Of a stretch of 64,000 nucleotides of DNA, positions 7,885-16,653 are shown piece by piece. The translations under genes were made by a program, and so were the position numbers. The notes beneath the pieces were generated by a model. It was given only the letters and a program-made list of their open reading frames with translations. It made no database searches and was not told the DNA's origin. Position 1 is the first letter of the stretch, and the number at the start of each line of letters is the position of its first letter. Source of the stretch: Azophilus sp965214305 (GTDB taxonomy: Bacteria > Pseudomonadota > Gammaproteobacteria > Pseudomonadales > Azotimanducaceae); assembly GCA_965214305.1 (NCBI GenBank), contig OZ243949.1:2767196-2831195 (forward strand), given 5' to 3'.

Positions 7885-8006
7885 GAGTGGGTCCTCCGCG
7901 GCGCTTCCCTTGGGGCGCGTTCAGCTTGTCCCACTACCTCTCGCACAAGCAGGAAAATGGTGCCCAGCGCCAGCGCCCCAAGGGAAGCGCCACGGAGGAC
8001 CCACTC
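7885..8006. repeat. Long hairpin element, 34-bp arms
   Basis: Positions 7885-7918 and 7973-8006 are inverted repeats matching at 33 of 34 bases, starting GAGTGGGTCCTCC. The 54-base loop begins GTTCAGCTTGTCCCACTACC and contains GCAGGAAAATGGTGCCCAGC, closely matching the loops of the hairpins at 53690 and (in reverse) 20359. Together with the repeat remnant at 8024 it fills the 307-bp gap between two genes. As RNA it would fold very stably and could end transcription of the nitrilase-like gene. Confidence 0.85.
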
Positions 8007-8023
8007 GCCGCCGACTGGTGCCC

Positions 8024-8065
8024 TTAAATCTCGCTTTCGCGACTTCCGCAGGCAGAGGCTCCCGG
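8024..8065. repeat. Half copy of the 159-bp MITE family
   Basis: Read on the minus strand this is CCGGGAGCCTCTGCCTGCGG followed by AAGTCGCGAAAGCGAGA, the left end of the elements at 4027 and 24585. The other end is absent. It abuts the hairpin at 7885-8006. Confidence 0.65.
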
Positions 8066-8108
8066 GGGCGCGTTTCGCGTCCCGGTGCTTGTTCGAGAGT
8101 AACCCCCA

Positions 8109-8996
8109 TTGAATTTGTTGAGGGCCGGCACGGTTACGGTGGCTGATCTCGCGCGCAGCCGCGCCCTCTATGAGCAATGGCTCGATTACGAAGTTGTCGA
8201 TCAGGGTTTGGTTGATGCGGCCTTGGCCGCGAGTTGGAACGCCCCGGCAACGGCGGGTGCCCCCTATGCCTTGCTGGGCCCCGCTTCCAAGGCGGCGGTT
8301 TACCTGCGCCTGGTCGAGGCGCCGCCGGTTCCCGAGTTCGTGCCGCTGGTCACCTACGGATGGGCCGCGCTGGAGTTCTGTGTGCGTGATGTACGGGCTG
8401 TTAACGAACGCTTGGCGAGCTCGCCCTTTGAGATCATCGGCCCACCACGCGGCCTTGACGGCATGGCGCCGATTCATGCCATGCAGGCCCTGGGCCCGGA
8501 CGGAGAGGTTTGTTATTTCACGCAGATCAATGACGACCTGCCGGGTTTCAGGTTGCCGCGGGCACACAGCTTCATTGATCGCTTGTTTATCAACGTGCTT
8601 GCCTCCAGCGATATGCGCAATGCCCAGCAGTGGCTTGTTCGCCAGCTCGGCTTTGCCCTCGGCCAGGAATCGATGGAAATGGTCTATACCATGTTGGCGA
8701 AGGCGTTCGGTACCCCGATTGAGCAACGCTACACCCTATCGACCATGGCCGATGATAAAGACCTATTCTTGGAAATCGACCAGATGCCGGCGGCCGCCAA
8801 ACCGCGCCCCGCTCATGCCGGGTTCCTACCACCCGGCATCGCCATCACGACCTTCAGGGTGGCAAGCCTTGCGGCGGTGACGGCGGTGCCCTTTGCCAGC
8901 CCCGCTGTTTACGAAGGCGCGCTTTATGCCGGTGGACGCAGTGTCACGGTGGCCGACCCGGACGGAGCGCTCTTCGAACTGGTTGAACAGCGCTAG
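8109..8996 (+). CDS. Two-domain VOC superfamily protein
   Basis: This 295-residue protein contains two VOC halves: LLRAGTVTVADLARSRALYEQWLDYEVV at the start and FIDRLFINVLASSDMRNAQQWLVRQLGFAL in the middle. It ends SVTVADPDGALFELVEQR, keeping the last Glu ligand. As in the other two VOC proteins here, the usual first His ligand is missing. A stop codon lies just upstream, so the TTG at 8109 is the first possible start; a later start is possible. Its stop overlaps the convergent GntR gene stop in a shared CTAG. The substrate is unknown. Confidence 0.75.
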   Translation: MNLLRAGTVTVADLARSRALYEQWLDYEVVDQGLVDAALAASWNAPATAGAPYALLGPASKAAVYLRLVEAPPVPEFVPLVTYGWAALEFCVRDVRAVNERLASSPFEIIGPPRGLDGMAPIHAMQALGPDGEVCYFTQINDDLPGFRLPRAHSFIDRLFINVLASSDMRNAQQWLVRQLGFALGQESMEMVYTMLAKAFGTPIEQRYTLSTMADDKDLFLEIDQMPAAAKPRPAHAGFLPPGIAITTFRVASLAAVTAVPFASPAVYEGALYAGGRSVTVADPDGALFELVEQR

Positions 8997-9778
8997 GCGC
9001 CCGCGTAGTCCTCCATGCTGAGGTTCATGCGGTAGTGGAAGCGTTCCGGGTGGTATTGGCAGTGCAGTAGATCCACCACCTCGCCGTTGTCGTCGAAGGA
9101 GTGGCGCACCAGGGTGAGCACCGGGTCGCCGGGTACGAGTTGCAATTGCTCGGCCACCGGCGGGGTGGCGGCGGCGGCGCTCAGGTACTGCTCAATGCGG
9201 CTGATGCGGTGGCCGTTTTCCGCCATGATGTCGAAGCGGGTGCGACTTTCCATGTTGCGGGCGCTGAAGCCTTTGTCGATGCCGCGCGTCCAACTTTCGT
9301 AATAGGCGAAGGGTACCCCGTCTTCGCTGTAGCGCACCCGGGTGACCTGATGCACCGGCTCGTCCGGGGGGATGCGCAGGTCCTCGGCCACGCTCGGGGA
9401 GGGTGCCCGCTTTGCGATGTGCAGAACCTTGACGCTGGTGGTTTTCGACATGCTCGCGAGCTTCTCCAGCATGCCGACCAGCGGGGCTTCCACTTCGGAC
9501 GCGGAAGCCTCGAATACCACATGGCTCCCCCGGCCGCGCTGCCGCTTGATGAGGCCGTCGGCGGCAAGGAGGTCCATCACCCGTTTGGCGGTAACCCGGG
9601 ACACGCCGAAGCCCTGGGCAAGCTCGGCCTCCGTTGGCAGTTTGGCGCCCTGCGCGAGGCTACCGGAGAGGATGCGCCGCTTGAGTAGCTGATAGAGCTG
9701 ATGGTACAGCGGAATGGGGCCGTCGCTGCGCAGGGAATCGAGTTCCATCGGTGTGAACAGTTGGTTCATTCCGCTCAT
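8993..9778 (-). CDS. GntR family transcriptional regulator (HutC/UTRA type)
   Basis: This 261-residue regulator has an N-terminal GntR winged helix at about residues 22-88 (LYHQLYQLLKRRILSGSL, LPTEAELAQGFGVSRVTAKR, LAADGLIKRQRGRGSHV). A UTRA effector-binding domain follows from about residue 110 (VRYSEDGVPFAYYESW, then FDIMAENGHRISRIEQYLS). HutC-type proteins usually repress nearby catabolic genes and release DNA when they bind a small ligand. It is probably the local regulator. The TGATATATCA-like palindromes at 3984, 5484, 17163 and 22925 are the candidate operators. Confidence 0.92.
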   Translation of the reverse strand: MSGMNQLFTPMELDSLRSDGPIPLYHQLYQLLKRRILSGSLAQGAKLPTEAELAQGFGVSRVTAKRVMDLLAADGLIKRQRGRGSHVVFEASASEVEAPLVGMLEKLASMSKTTSVKVLHIAKRAPSPSVAEDLRIPPDEPVHQVTRVRYSEDGVPFAYYESWTRGIDKGFSARNMESRTRFDIMAENGHRISRIEQYLSAAAATPPVAEQLQLVPGDPVLTLVRHSFDDNGEVVDLLHCQYHPERFHYRMNLSMEDYAGA

Positions 9779-9803
9779 GAGCCAGCCCCCTCCGGCGTCG
9801 CGT

Positions 9804-11399
9804 TCATTTGCCTTTGCTCCGGGCCAGAAGCGGCCGCAGGGCGCGGTACGCCGTTTGGGAAGACAGTAGCGCCAGCAGCATTCGCGTCAGGCGTTCGGGT
9901 GCCGGCGGCGATTCGTTGCGTTCGAGGTATTGGCGCCGCAACCAGTACCAGGCCCGCCAAAGGTGTGCGCCGGAGTGCTCCGGAGAAAGCGCCGGCAGTG
10001 TACCATCCGGCCAGGGCATGGCGGATTCCTCGGCATGGACGTGCGGGTTGCGCTCCGCGACCATTTGGGCGAGCGCTTGGGTGACACCGGTACCGGACAG
10101 CCGCAGGGGTTCGACCGCCAGTTCGTTAATGACCCCGGTAACGGCCTCGACGCAGTGATCGATGCCAAGGTCGTCCGGGCTTGCCGAACCGCCGTGACCG
10201 GGCAGGTCGATCCGTATCCATCGCTCGCCCTTGCCGAGCCCGGATGGATCGAACAGCTCGCCGGCACCGCCCAATCCGTGTATGGCAATTCCCAAACCAC
10301 CGGCCGTGCTTGGCGGCAACGCATCGTCGGGTAATCGGTAGCGTATTTGGCCGAAGCCGCAGTCCAGGTAGCGGATCGAACCCGAATCAAGGCATAGGCG
10401 CTGCGCCCGCGTGGCGCCCTTCGGCAGGACGCGGCCGAGTTCCGCCTCCAAACAGTTCCAACGCGCTTCAAACGTCGGCCCGCAATGCGCCATGACGACC
10501 TGGTCGCCCCAACTGAGGTCGTCGAAGCGATCCGTCCAGGGTTTCAGAATGCTGCCCTGCCAACGCAGTATGACCAGGGGTGCGCTGATGGGTCGCACTC
10601 GCTGAGCCCGTTCGTTTTCGAATGCTGCCCGGTAGGCATCCTGGTAGTTGGGACCGGCCGCTAGGTAGGCACGGGCGCTTGCGTCCATTGCGGCCGCGTT
10701 ACCGAGTTCCGGTGCAATGCGGTGGGCGGCCGCTGGTTGCTGCCAGGGAAAGAAGAGGGTGGCGTCGTGGGCGGTTTGCCAGGCGCGCGCCAGATGGGCA
10801 CCGTCCGCTGTCGGTCTGAGATCGGGAAAGTATCCGTCCATGATGCGGTTGCGCTCCGCGTCCGTGAAACTGGCGGCGTTGTCGAGTATCAGGCCACACA
10901 GGGCCCGGGGTTCGGCCTTGGCCCACTCAATGGCGATCTGGGCACCGGTTGCCGAGCCGTAGACGGCGATTTGATCAAGGCCCAGGGCTTTGCGCAGGGC
11001 AATCATCGCTTCGACATAAGGCACCAAACCCCGGGCTGCCGATTGGGCTTGGCTGGCCGCGTTCGATGAGTGCTCGCCTTCGTGCGGTTCTTGCTGTTCC
11101 GCGTTGTCGCTCGCGTCCACGCCCTTGTGTGCGATGGGCCAGGACTCGCCGAATCCCGGCGTATCGGGAGCGATCAGGGTCGCCCGCCGGGCGAGGCGCC
11201 GCATGAGGGGCACCATGAACGCCGAGCTGAAGGGCGAGGGATGCAATAGGAACAATGGCGGCCCGCTGCCGGCCACCCGGTAGTGCATTTCGAACGGTGC
11301 CCCGTGCAGAGCCACCCGGGCGCTGCATTGCCGGATGGCCGATGCGTCCTGATCGGTTGGCTGGGACATCGCGGCGGTGACTTGCCCTGTGCTGTTCAA
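9804..11399 (-). CDS. Tandem double alpha/beta-hydrolase-fold protein
   Basis: This 531-residue protein contains two alpha/beta-hydrolase halves. The first has an oxyanion region LLHPSPFSSAF, the strand LIAPDTPGFGESW, and an elbow VYGSATGAQIAIE where the Ser of the G-x-S-x-G motif is Ala150. The second has IAIHGLGGAGELF, IRIDLPGHGGS, and an elbow LRLSGTGVTQALAQ, again without a canonical Ser. The linker near residues 93-120 is rich in Glu, Gln and Ser. The start is TTG 11399, overlapping the TGA of the FAD oxidase gene; an ATG at 11369 is an alternative. Either the nucleophile is non-standard or the protein binds rather than cleaves. Confidence 0.75.
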   Translation of the reverse strand: MNSTGQVTAAMSQPTDQDASAIRQCSARVALHGAPFEMHYRVAGSGPPLFLLHPSPFSSAFMVPLMRRLARRATLIAPDTPGFGESWPIAHKGVDASDNAEQQEPHEGEHSSNAASQAQSAARGLVPYVEAMIALRKALGLDQIAVYGSATGAQIAIEWAKAEPRALCGLILDNAASFTDAERNRIMDGYFPDLRPTADGAHLARAWQTAHDATLFFPWQQPAAAHRIAPELGNAAAMDASARAYLAAGPNYQDAYRAAFENERAQRVRPISAPLVILRWQGSILKPWTDRFDDLSWGDQVVMAHCGPTFEARWNCLEAELGRVLPKGATRAQRLCLDSGSIRYLDCGFGQIRYRLPDDALPPSTAGGLGIAIHGLGGAGELFDPSGLGKGERWIRIDLPGHGGSASPDDLGIDHCVEAVTGVINELAVEPLRLSGTGVTQALAQMVAERNPHVHAEESAMPWPDGTLPALSPEHSGAHLWRAWYWLRRQYLERNESPPAPERLTRMLLALLSSQTAYRALRPLLARSKGK

Positions 11400-12988
11400 C
11401 TCGTCGAAAAACCCAGGGCACCGGGATTGATGAGCCCTTGGGGGTCGAGCATGCGCTTGATTTCGCCCACCACCCGTTGCGGTGTTTCCGCCAAACCTTC
11501 CCGGTACGGATAGCGCCGCCCGATTTGTAGGTGCAGGGCGCCGAGTTCCTTGAAAAGCGCCATGATGTCGGCCCGCAATTGCATCACGGCCGCCCGGGCT
11601 TCGAGGTTTTGCGGGTACTCGTTGACCTTGCGCAGCACCGCCGCCTCGACGCTGTGCCGATGCAGGTCGTTGAGTTCGTCGGGCCAGTAAAACACCGGCT
11701 CGATCACGAAACAGTTGGTGTCCGCGTAGGTCAACAGCGTGCCATGTACGATGCCCTGAGCATCCAATATGGCGCTGTTGTCTGCGAACAGGGCCTCAAT
11801 GGCCTCATAGGCGGCTATGGCCTTGGAGTGTGGCACCAGGCCGTGTACCGGCAGCCAGCGCTCGCCGGCGGGGCCGATCATGGAATTGAGCGGCCCGAAC
11901 GGATGCGCCCGCGCAATCTTGGGTACGCTGTTTTCAATCTCGCGGCCGCCTTCGGCGGCACAGATTGCGCGGATGCGGGCCAGGGATGCATCCGCCGCGG
12001 CTTGGCTGGCTTCTTCCACCATGAAGTGTAGGGAGAAGTTCACATCCTTCATGAAACCCCGGCCCGCCACCGCCACCTTGGCGGCTTCCCGCAAACCCTT
12101 GAGCAGATCGTCCTGTCCGGTGACCACCCGGCCCAGGGTGCGCACATCGCTCATCAGGGATTCGCGTTTCATGCGTTGCGCCTGCATGGCCGGGTCGAAA
12201 CCGAAACAGGCATCCGCCAGCCGTTGCCGGGAAACCTCCGACATGGCGCGGATCAGGGGTCTGTGCTCGGCAAAGTCGAAACTCGCCCCGGCTTGGCCCG
12301 GGCCCGAGGGTATGAGCTTGAGCGTCGCCTCCGTTTTGATGCCGAGTGCCCCCGCATCGCAAGTGAACAGCCCCGTCAGGTCGGGGCCGTAGTGGCGGAA
12401 AAAGGGCGCCGCATCGGCTTGGGCACCGGCGCCGGTTCGCAATCGCTCGCCGTTGGCCAACACGACCTCGAAGCCGATCACCGAATCCGCTGACGAACCA
12501 TGCCGACAACTGCCCCAGAAAAGGCTGTTTTGCGACAGGCTGCCCCCGACCGTTGCCTTCAAGCCCGACAGGGTTCCCCAGAATGGTGTGCGCAGGCCCA
12601 GTGGCGCCAAGGCCTCATAGAGGTGTTGCCAGGTGCAGCCCGCCTGTACGGTAACGTACATGTCTTCGGCGTTGAGCTTAAGCACCTCATGCATGCGGCC
12701 CATGTCGAGGCATAGCGTTCGGTCGCCGGGGCAGACATAGCCGCTGCTGTAGGACATGCCGCCGCCGCGCGGGGCGATGACCAGGTTGTTTGCTCTGGCG
12801 AAGGCGACCGTCGCCGCAACCGCCTCGGTCGAGGCGGGACGCACCACGGCGAGCACCGGGTGGGAATCACCGGAAATGTCCTGCCCGTAGAGTGTGCGGG
12901 CCGCTTCGTCGGTGAGTACCGAATCGGCACCCAACTGATCAGCCAAGTCCGCAAGTTGAGGTTCAGCGGCTTGGGTTAGGGTCGGCAA
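11396..12988 (-). CDS. FAD-binding oxidase (VAO/GlcD-like)
   Basis: This 530-residue flavoprotein belongs to the vanillyl-alcohol-oxidase superfamily. It has the FAD loop VIAPRGGGMSYSSGYVCPGD near residue 70 and the second FAD-binding block TVGGSLSQNSLFWGSCRHGS near residue 148. The C-terminal substrate domain ends RMLDPQGLINPGALGF, as in p-cresol methylhydroxylase, GlcD and lactate-dehydrogenase relatives. No signal peptide is seen. It probably oxidises an alcohol, hydroxy acid or phenol in this cluster. It overlaps the double hydrolase gene by four bases and follows a terminator at 13012-13052. Confidence 0.88.
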   Translation of the reverse strand: MPTLTQAAEPQLADLADQLGADSVLTDEAARTLYGQDISGDSHPVLAVVRPASTEAVAATVAFARANNLVIAPRGGGMSYSSGYVCPGDRTLCLDMGRMHEVLKLNAEDMYVTVQAGCTWQHLYEALAPLGLRTPFWGTLSGLKATVGGSLSQNSLFWGSCRHGSSADSVIGFEVVLANGERLRTGAGAQADAAPFFRHYGPDLTGLFTCDAGALGIKTEATLKLIPSGPGQAGASFDFAEHRPLIRAMSEVSRQRLADACFGFDPAMQAQRMKRESLMSDVRTLGRVVTGQDDLLKGLREAAKVAVAGRGFMKDVNFSLHFMVEEASQAAADASLARIRAICAAEGGREIENSVPKIARAHPFGPLNSMIGPAGERWLPVHGLVPHSKAIAAYEAIEALFADNSAILDAQGIVHGTLLTYADTNCFVIEPVFYWPDELNDLHRHSVEAAVLRKVNEYPQNLEARAAVMQLRADIMALFKELGALHLQIGRRYPYREGLAETPQRVVGEIKRMLDPQGLINPGALGFSTS

Positions 12989-13007
12989 AAGTGTGTTCCA
13001 CCCTCCG

Positions 13008-13052
13008 ATGAGAAACCGCCGAACCCCGTCCCGCCTTGCCGGGGTCGGCGGT
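13008..13052 (-). terminator. Rho-independent terminator of the TonB receptor gene
   Basis: A GC-rich hairpin pairs 13015-13028 (ACCGCCGAACCCCG) with 13040-13052 (CGGGGTCGGCGGT), with one bulged base and an 11-base loop. On the minus strand it is followed by TTTCTC. It lies just after the receptor stop at 13076 and before the FAD oxidase start at 12988, separating the two units. Confidence 0.75.
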
Positions 13053-13075
13053 CATGTTTGCAGCAACCGCTCGGG

Positions 13076-15532
13076 CTAAAGGTTCACGCGCACGGTTGCC
13101 CCGAAGCGGCGTTTTTCAGGCAAGGTCGCGCCGATCGCCCGGGCGAAGAGGCCGGGGAATCCTTGGACATAGCGTATCAGCGCCGGGGAAGCATCGTCGT
13201 CAAGCACATTATCAACCCAGAGATCCAAGGACAGGCGGTCGTTGGCTACGCCCGCGCGCAGATTGAGGATGTCCCGAGCGCCCGTGTGCGCATAGTTGTA
13301 AACCTGGGCGTAGCGCTTGGAGTTGTAATTCCAGTCGGCCCGGGCGAACCAGCGCCATTCGCTGTTGAGCTGGCCGTGGAAGCTGGTGCTGAGGGATGCG
13401 TTATGGCGGGAGGTCTGCGGCAGTTGCTGACCGGAAAGGATTACATCGCCATTGGCGGCGTAGCCGAAGATGCGCGCCGCCTCCCTGAACGTTCCCGGGA
13501 CTGATGTTGAACCTTCGTCCAATGACAGGATGAACTCGTCAATCTCGCCGTCGATATAGGAGTAGGCGATGCGCGCATCCCAAAAATCGGTGAAGCGTAC
13601 GCCAATGTCCGCCTCCACCCCGGTCATGCTGGCTTCGCCGATGTTCTCCTGAATTGAGAACGTGCGATTCTGCGCACCGACCTGCAAAACGCGCGTTGTG
13701 GTGAGCTGCATGTCCTCCCAGTCAGTATGGAACACCGCGACATTGGCTTCGGCGCGGCCTTCCATCAATAGGGCCTTGACGCCGATTTCGTAGCTCACCG
13801 CGTTTTCCTCATCCACCGGCCGTTCAGCATCGGGCAACCCCGCCTCGGCATTGATGTCGCCGGGCTTGTTGCCCAACCCGACATTGCCGTAGATCAGCGT
13901 GTTGTCGTTGAAGCGGTAACTCAGCGTGAGCTTGGCCAGCACGGCGTCAAAGCTCTCCTCCAGCCATGTGTCGCCACCCTCGGGACGCTCTTCGATGTCG
14001 TCTTCGTTGTAGCGGAGCTCGGCACCCACTGTCCATTGATCCGCAAGATCGAACTCCACCGAACCGAACACGGACACGCTGGCAACGTCGCTGGCGCCAT
14101 TGTCGCCAAACATCTGCGTCTGCGGATCCCAAACTGCTTTGCAATTCCCCGGACTACGAGCTCCACATCCACCGCTCGCCGAAGTGATCTGCATGCCCGA
14201 CTCCTCCGAGTCGTAGTAGTAGGCGCCCACCATGTAGCGCAGACCGGTGCCGAAACCGCCGCTCAAGCGCAACTCTTGGGAAAAGTCCTCGAATTCGTTA
14301 TCGTCCCAAGTCAAAAAACCGAGGCGGATTGGGAGTGGCTGACCAAAGAAAAGGGTAACAAAGTCGGGCTGCCCGAAGGTCTGATCCTGCCCCAGCTCGG
14401 TATCGACGCTGTTGTAGCCGGTGACGGAGGTGAGGGTGAGATTGTCATTGATGTCGTAATCGAAGCGCAGGCCCAGCCTCAGGCTGTCGCGCTGTGTGCC
14501 GGAAAAGGGGAAGTACTCCGTTTCCAAGCTGGCGTTGTCGCCACCGCCGCTGTTCTCCAGCACTGTGGCCACATCAACCTTGCCGCAGTAATAGCCGGTG
14601 CCGCCATAGGCAGCTGTGTGGAGGGATGCTCCCGACCTTGGGTTGACCGCTGTTGCCTCCGGCGTGCCGGCGGGCGGCTGCGGATGAGGCGTGCCGCGAG
14701 GCGTCCGGAAGCAGTTGTTGAGGGTGTAGGGCAGAACGCCGATGGCGTATTGGTCGTCATCAGTTGACTCGTAAATGCCGTGCAGGCGAATGTTCAGCTG
14801 ATCCGTCGGCGCGAATTCCAGGACACCGGTGAAGCTGGTCGATTCCTCACCGCCAACGTCATTCTGAACCTCCGGCGCGCCAAGCGCGTTGCCGGCAAAG
14901 CTGTTGTCGTATTCGCCGTCGCGCTGGTACCGACTAACAGTAACAGCCGCGCCAAGCGTATCCGAAAAGGGGCCGCTGGCGTGGAGGCTGACCCGCGAAT
15001 AGCCGCGTTCACCGACCTCCGCTGCGGCCTCGGCACCAAATTGCTCGCCGGGGCCCTTGAGTACATAGTTGATGGCCCCCGCTAGCGTGGACCGACCATA
15101 GAGCGCGCTTTGCGGGCCCTTCACGACCTCAACACGCTCCAAGGCGGCCAATGGAACGGACGCATTGCCTTCCTCAATGATGATGCCGTCCACAAAGAGG
15201 CCCGCATTGGGACGGCCAAGAATGTTGGACTGGCCCCTGATGACCGGGCGAAAGTCGTTGCGCCCAAACCCTTGCGCGAAGTCAAAGCCCGGCGTCGCAT
15301 CGGCAATGTCCTGCAGCGAAGCGATGCCGCGCTCGTCAATGGCGGCTTCTGTCAGCGCGTTTACCGTCACGGGCACGTCGCGAAGATTCTCCTCGACCTT
15401 CCTTGCGGTTACGAGAACCTCCTCGATTTCGAGGCCCGAACCTGCTTGGGCAAAAACGAGGCTACCGGGAATGATCGGCAAGAGTGCCGACACAACAATT
15501 AAAGCGCTTGTTCGCATAGGGAAAGCTTTCAT
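13076..15532 (-). CDS. TonB-dependent outer-membrane receptor
   Basis: This 818-residue protein has a signal peptide (MKAFPMRTSALIVV, cleavage probably after VFAQ). The TonB-box-like EEVLVTARK and the plug-domain blocks VPVTVNALTEAAI, DIADATPGF, PVIRGQ and GLFVDGI follow. The beta-barrel ends in the aromatic-terminated strand (RRFGATVRVNL). The sequence type resembles receptors for complex organic ligands in marine and sphingomonad bacteria rather than classical siderophore receptors. ATG 15532 has GAGGGG upstream; the longer frame runs through the promoter. It should bring the cluster substrate across the outer membrane. Confidence 0.92.
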   Translation of the reverse strand: MKAFPMRTSALIVVSALLPIIPGSLVFAQAGSGLEIEEVLVTARKVEENLRDVPVTVNALTEAAIDERGIASLQDIADATPGFDFAQGFGRNDFRPVIRGQSNILGRPNAGLFVDGIIIEEGNASVPLAALERVEVVKGPQSALYGRSTLAGAINYVLKGPGEQFGAEAAAEVGERGYSRVSLHASGPFSDTLGAAVTVSRYQRDGEYDNSFAGNALGAPEVQNDVGGEESTSFTGVLEFAPTDQLNIRLHGIYESTDDDQYAIGVLPYTLNNCFRTPRGTPHPQPPAGTPEATAVNPRSGASLHTAAYGGTGYYCGKVDVATVLENSGGGDNASLETEYFPFSGTQRDSLRLGLRFDYDINDNLTLTSVTGYNSVDTELGQDQTFGQPDFVTLFFGQPLPIRLGFLTWDDNEFEDFSQELRLSGGFGTGLRYMVGAYYYDSEESGMQITSASGGCGARSPGNCKAVWDPQTQMFGDNGASDVASVSVFGSVEFDLADQWTVGAELRYNEDDIEERPEGGDTWLEESFDAVLAKLTLSYRFNDNTLIYGNVGLGNKPGDINAEAGLPDAERPVDEENAVSYEIGVKALLMEGRAEANVAVFHTDWEDMQLTTTRVLQVGAQNRTFSIQENIGEASMTGVEADIGVRFTDFWDARIAYSYIDGEIDEFILSLDEGSTSVPGTFREAARIFGYAANGDVILSGQQLPQTSRHNASLSTSFHGQLNSEWRWFARADWNYNSKRYAQVYNYAHTGARDILNLRAGVANDRLSLDLWVDNVLDDDASPALIRYVQGFPGLFARAIGATLPEKRRFGATVRVNL

Positions 15533-15579
15533 GGCGTTCGCCCCTCGTGAATTGAACCTGAATCGTACAATGAGCCTAT

Positions 15580-15612
15580 TGTCATAATGACATGGCAATA
15601 AGTCATTAGCAA
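15580..15612. promoter_or_regulatory. Candidate operator before the TonB receptor gene
   Basis: TGTCATAATGACA (15580-15592) is a perfect odd-length palindrome 48 bp upstream of the receptor start. It is followed by GGCAATAAGTCATTAGC, which shares the TCATTAG end with the site before the amine oxidase gene. It is a weaker relative of the TGATATATCA sites elsewhere in the cluster. Confidence 0.35.
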
Positions 15613-15664
15613 CCATTTGTAACCTGTTGACAACAAATAGATATGTCCGGTTTGCGCCTTCAGT

Positions 15665-15835
15665 TCAAGTTGAGCAGGAACCGCCACGCGGGCAATACGC
15701 GGATCGTGCCCCCCACGGCCCGATGCAGATGGTGGCTTTGCCGGACAGGGCGGCAACCTCCAAGCGGCGCGGCGTGCCCGTCGGCCAATCGGTTTCCTGA
15801 AAGTCCAGTATGATTTCCCTAAGGGCTTCCGGCAT
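15665..15835 (-). pseudogene. Truncated N-terminus of an AAA-type ATPase
   Basis: Fifty-six codons from ATG 15835 (MPEALREIILDFQETDWP, then TGTPRRLEVAALSGKATICIGPWGARSAYC) look like the start of an ATPase of the AAA/DUF4143 type. There, KATICIGPWG stands where KATVCIGVRRSGKST would carry the Walker A motif. The Walker A Lys and everything after it are gone, and the frame stops at 15665. I read it as a gene remnant; a functional microprotein is unlikely. Three tandem palindromes lie directly upstream. Confidence 0.5.
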
Positions 15836-15869
15836 GGTCGTTTTGTTGAGGGCAATCCGACTTCCTAAA

Positions 15870-15920
15870 ACTGGAAATAATTATTTCCAGTCAGAATAAA
15901 TTCTGGCAATTAAAATTGCC
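15870..15920. promoter_or_regulatory. Three consecutive palindromes
   Basis: A perfect 22-bp palindrome (15870-15891, centre AATT, core GGAAATAATTATTTCC) is followed by CAGAATAAATTCTG (15892-15905, stem of five, loop TAAA) and GGCAATTAAAATTGCC (15905-15920, stem of seven). They stand between the 3' end of the DNA glycosylase gene and the start of the truncated ATPase gene. They could be autoregulatory operators of the lost ATPase gene or transcription-stop hairpins. Confidence 0.5.
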
Positions 15921-15951
15921 GGAATCAACGGATTCGTGAGCGGAGGCTGGA

Positions 15952-16587
15952 TCAATACTCGACCGGCACGGCATCGAGGCTGCGCCACAGATACCAGGTG
16001 GCGACTGAACGGAAGGGTCGCCAGGGTTCGGCGATTGCAAGCATCTGCGCGCGCGTTGGCCGCTCGCCGCCGAAATAGTCATTGCCGATGGCGCGTTGCA
16101 GCCCGAGATCGCCGACCGGCAGCACATCGGGCCTGAGCAGGTGAAAGATGAGGAACATTTCCGCCGTCCAGCGGCCAATGCCCTTAACCTGGGTCAGGTT
16201 CTCGATAACCGCCTCGTCCCGCATATGGTCCCAGGCCCGCTCGTCCAGGCCGCCGTTCAGGAAGTGCTCGGCGAGGCTCAGGATGTAGCCCGCCTTGGCG
16301 CGTGACAGCCCGCAGCCGCGCAAGGTGTCCTCATCCTTGCGCACAACCGCCCGCGGCCGGATTTCACCCACCGCCGCCACGAACCGTTCCCAGACGGCGG
16401 CGGCGGCGAGCACCGAAATCTGCTGCCCGACAATCGAGCGGGCGAGCGAGAAGAAGGCGTCGTTGCGCGGCTGCAGCATCGCGCCCGCGTGTGCGCGAAT
16501 GTGGCCACCGAGAATCGGGTCGGCGCGCCCTAGGGATGCGCAGGCTTGCTGCCAATAGGCGACGGGCTGTGCGGCTGGCTCTGTCAA
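15952..16587 (-). CDS. DNA-3-methyladenine glycosylase II family (HhH-GPD)
   Basis: This base-excision repair glycosylase has the HhH-GPD fold: NDAFFSLARSIVGQQISVLAAAAVWERF, then the helix-hairpin-helix LTQVKGIGRWTAEMFLIF followed by the catalytic Asp region RPDVLPVGDLGLQRAIG. It should remove alkylated purines. The frame is open up to 16719, but that part is the repeat at 16662-16749. Homology starts near LTEPAAQPVAYWQQ, so I chose the TTG at 16587 (211 residues, the usual length for this type). No good ribosome site is visible, so the true start is uncertain. Confidence 0.88.
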   Translation of the reverse strand: MTEPAAQPVAYWQQACASLGRADPILGGHIRAHAGAMLQPRNDAFFSLARSIVGQQISVLAAAAVWERFVAAVGEIRPRAVVRKDEDTLRGCGLSRAKAGYILSLAEHFLNGGLDERAWDHMRDEAVIENLTQVKGIGRWTAEMFLIFHLLRPDVLPVGDLGLQRAIGNDYFGGERPTRAQMLAIAEPWRPFRSVATWYLWRSLDAVPVEY

Positions 16588-16653
16588 GAAATGCGGGGAA
16601 TCGATGGGATGCGCGCAAGAATAGGGGCAAAACCCCAGGCTGTCGAACCGGAT

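Noticed and set aside
7827..8726. Minus-strand frame of 299 codons over the VOC gene and the hairpin repeat
   Set aside because: It runs through the hairpin and MITE remnant and lies opposite a two-domain VOC gene; no conserved features.
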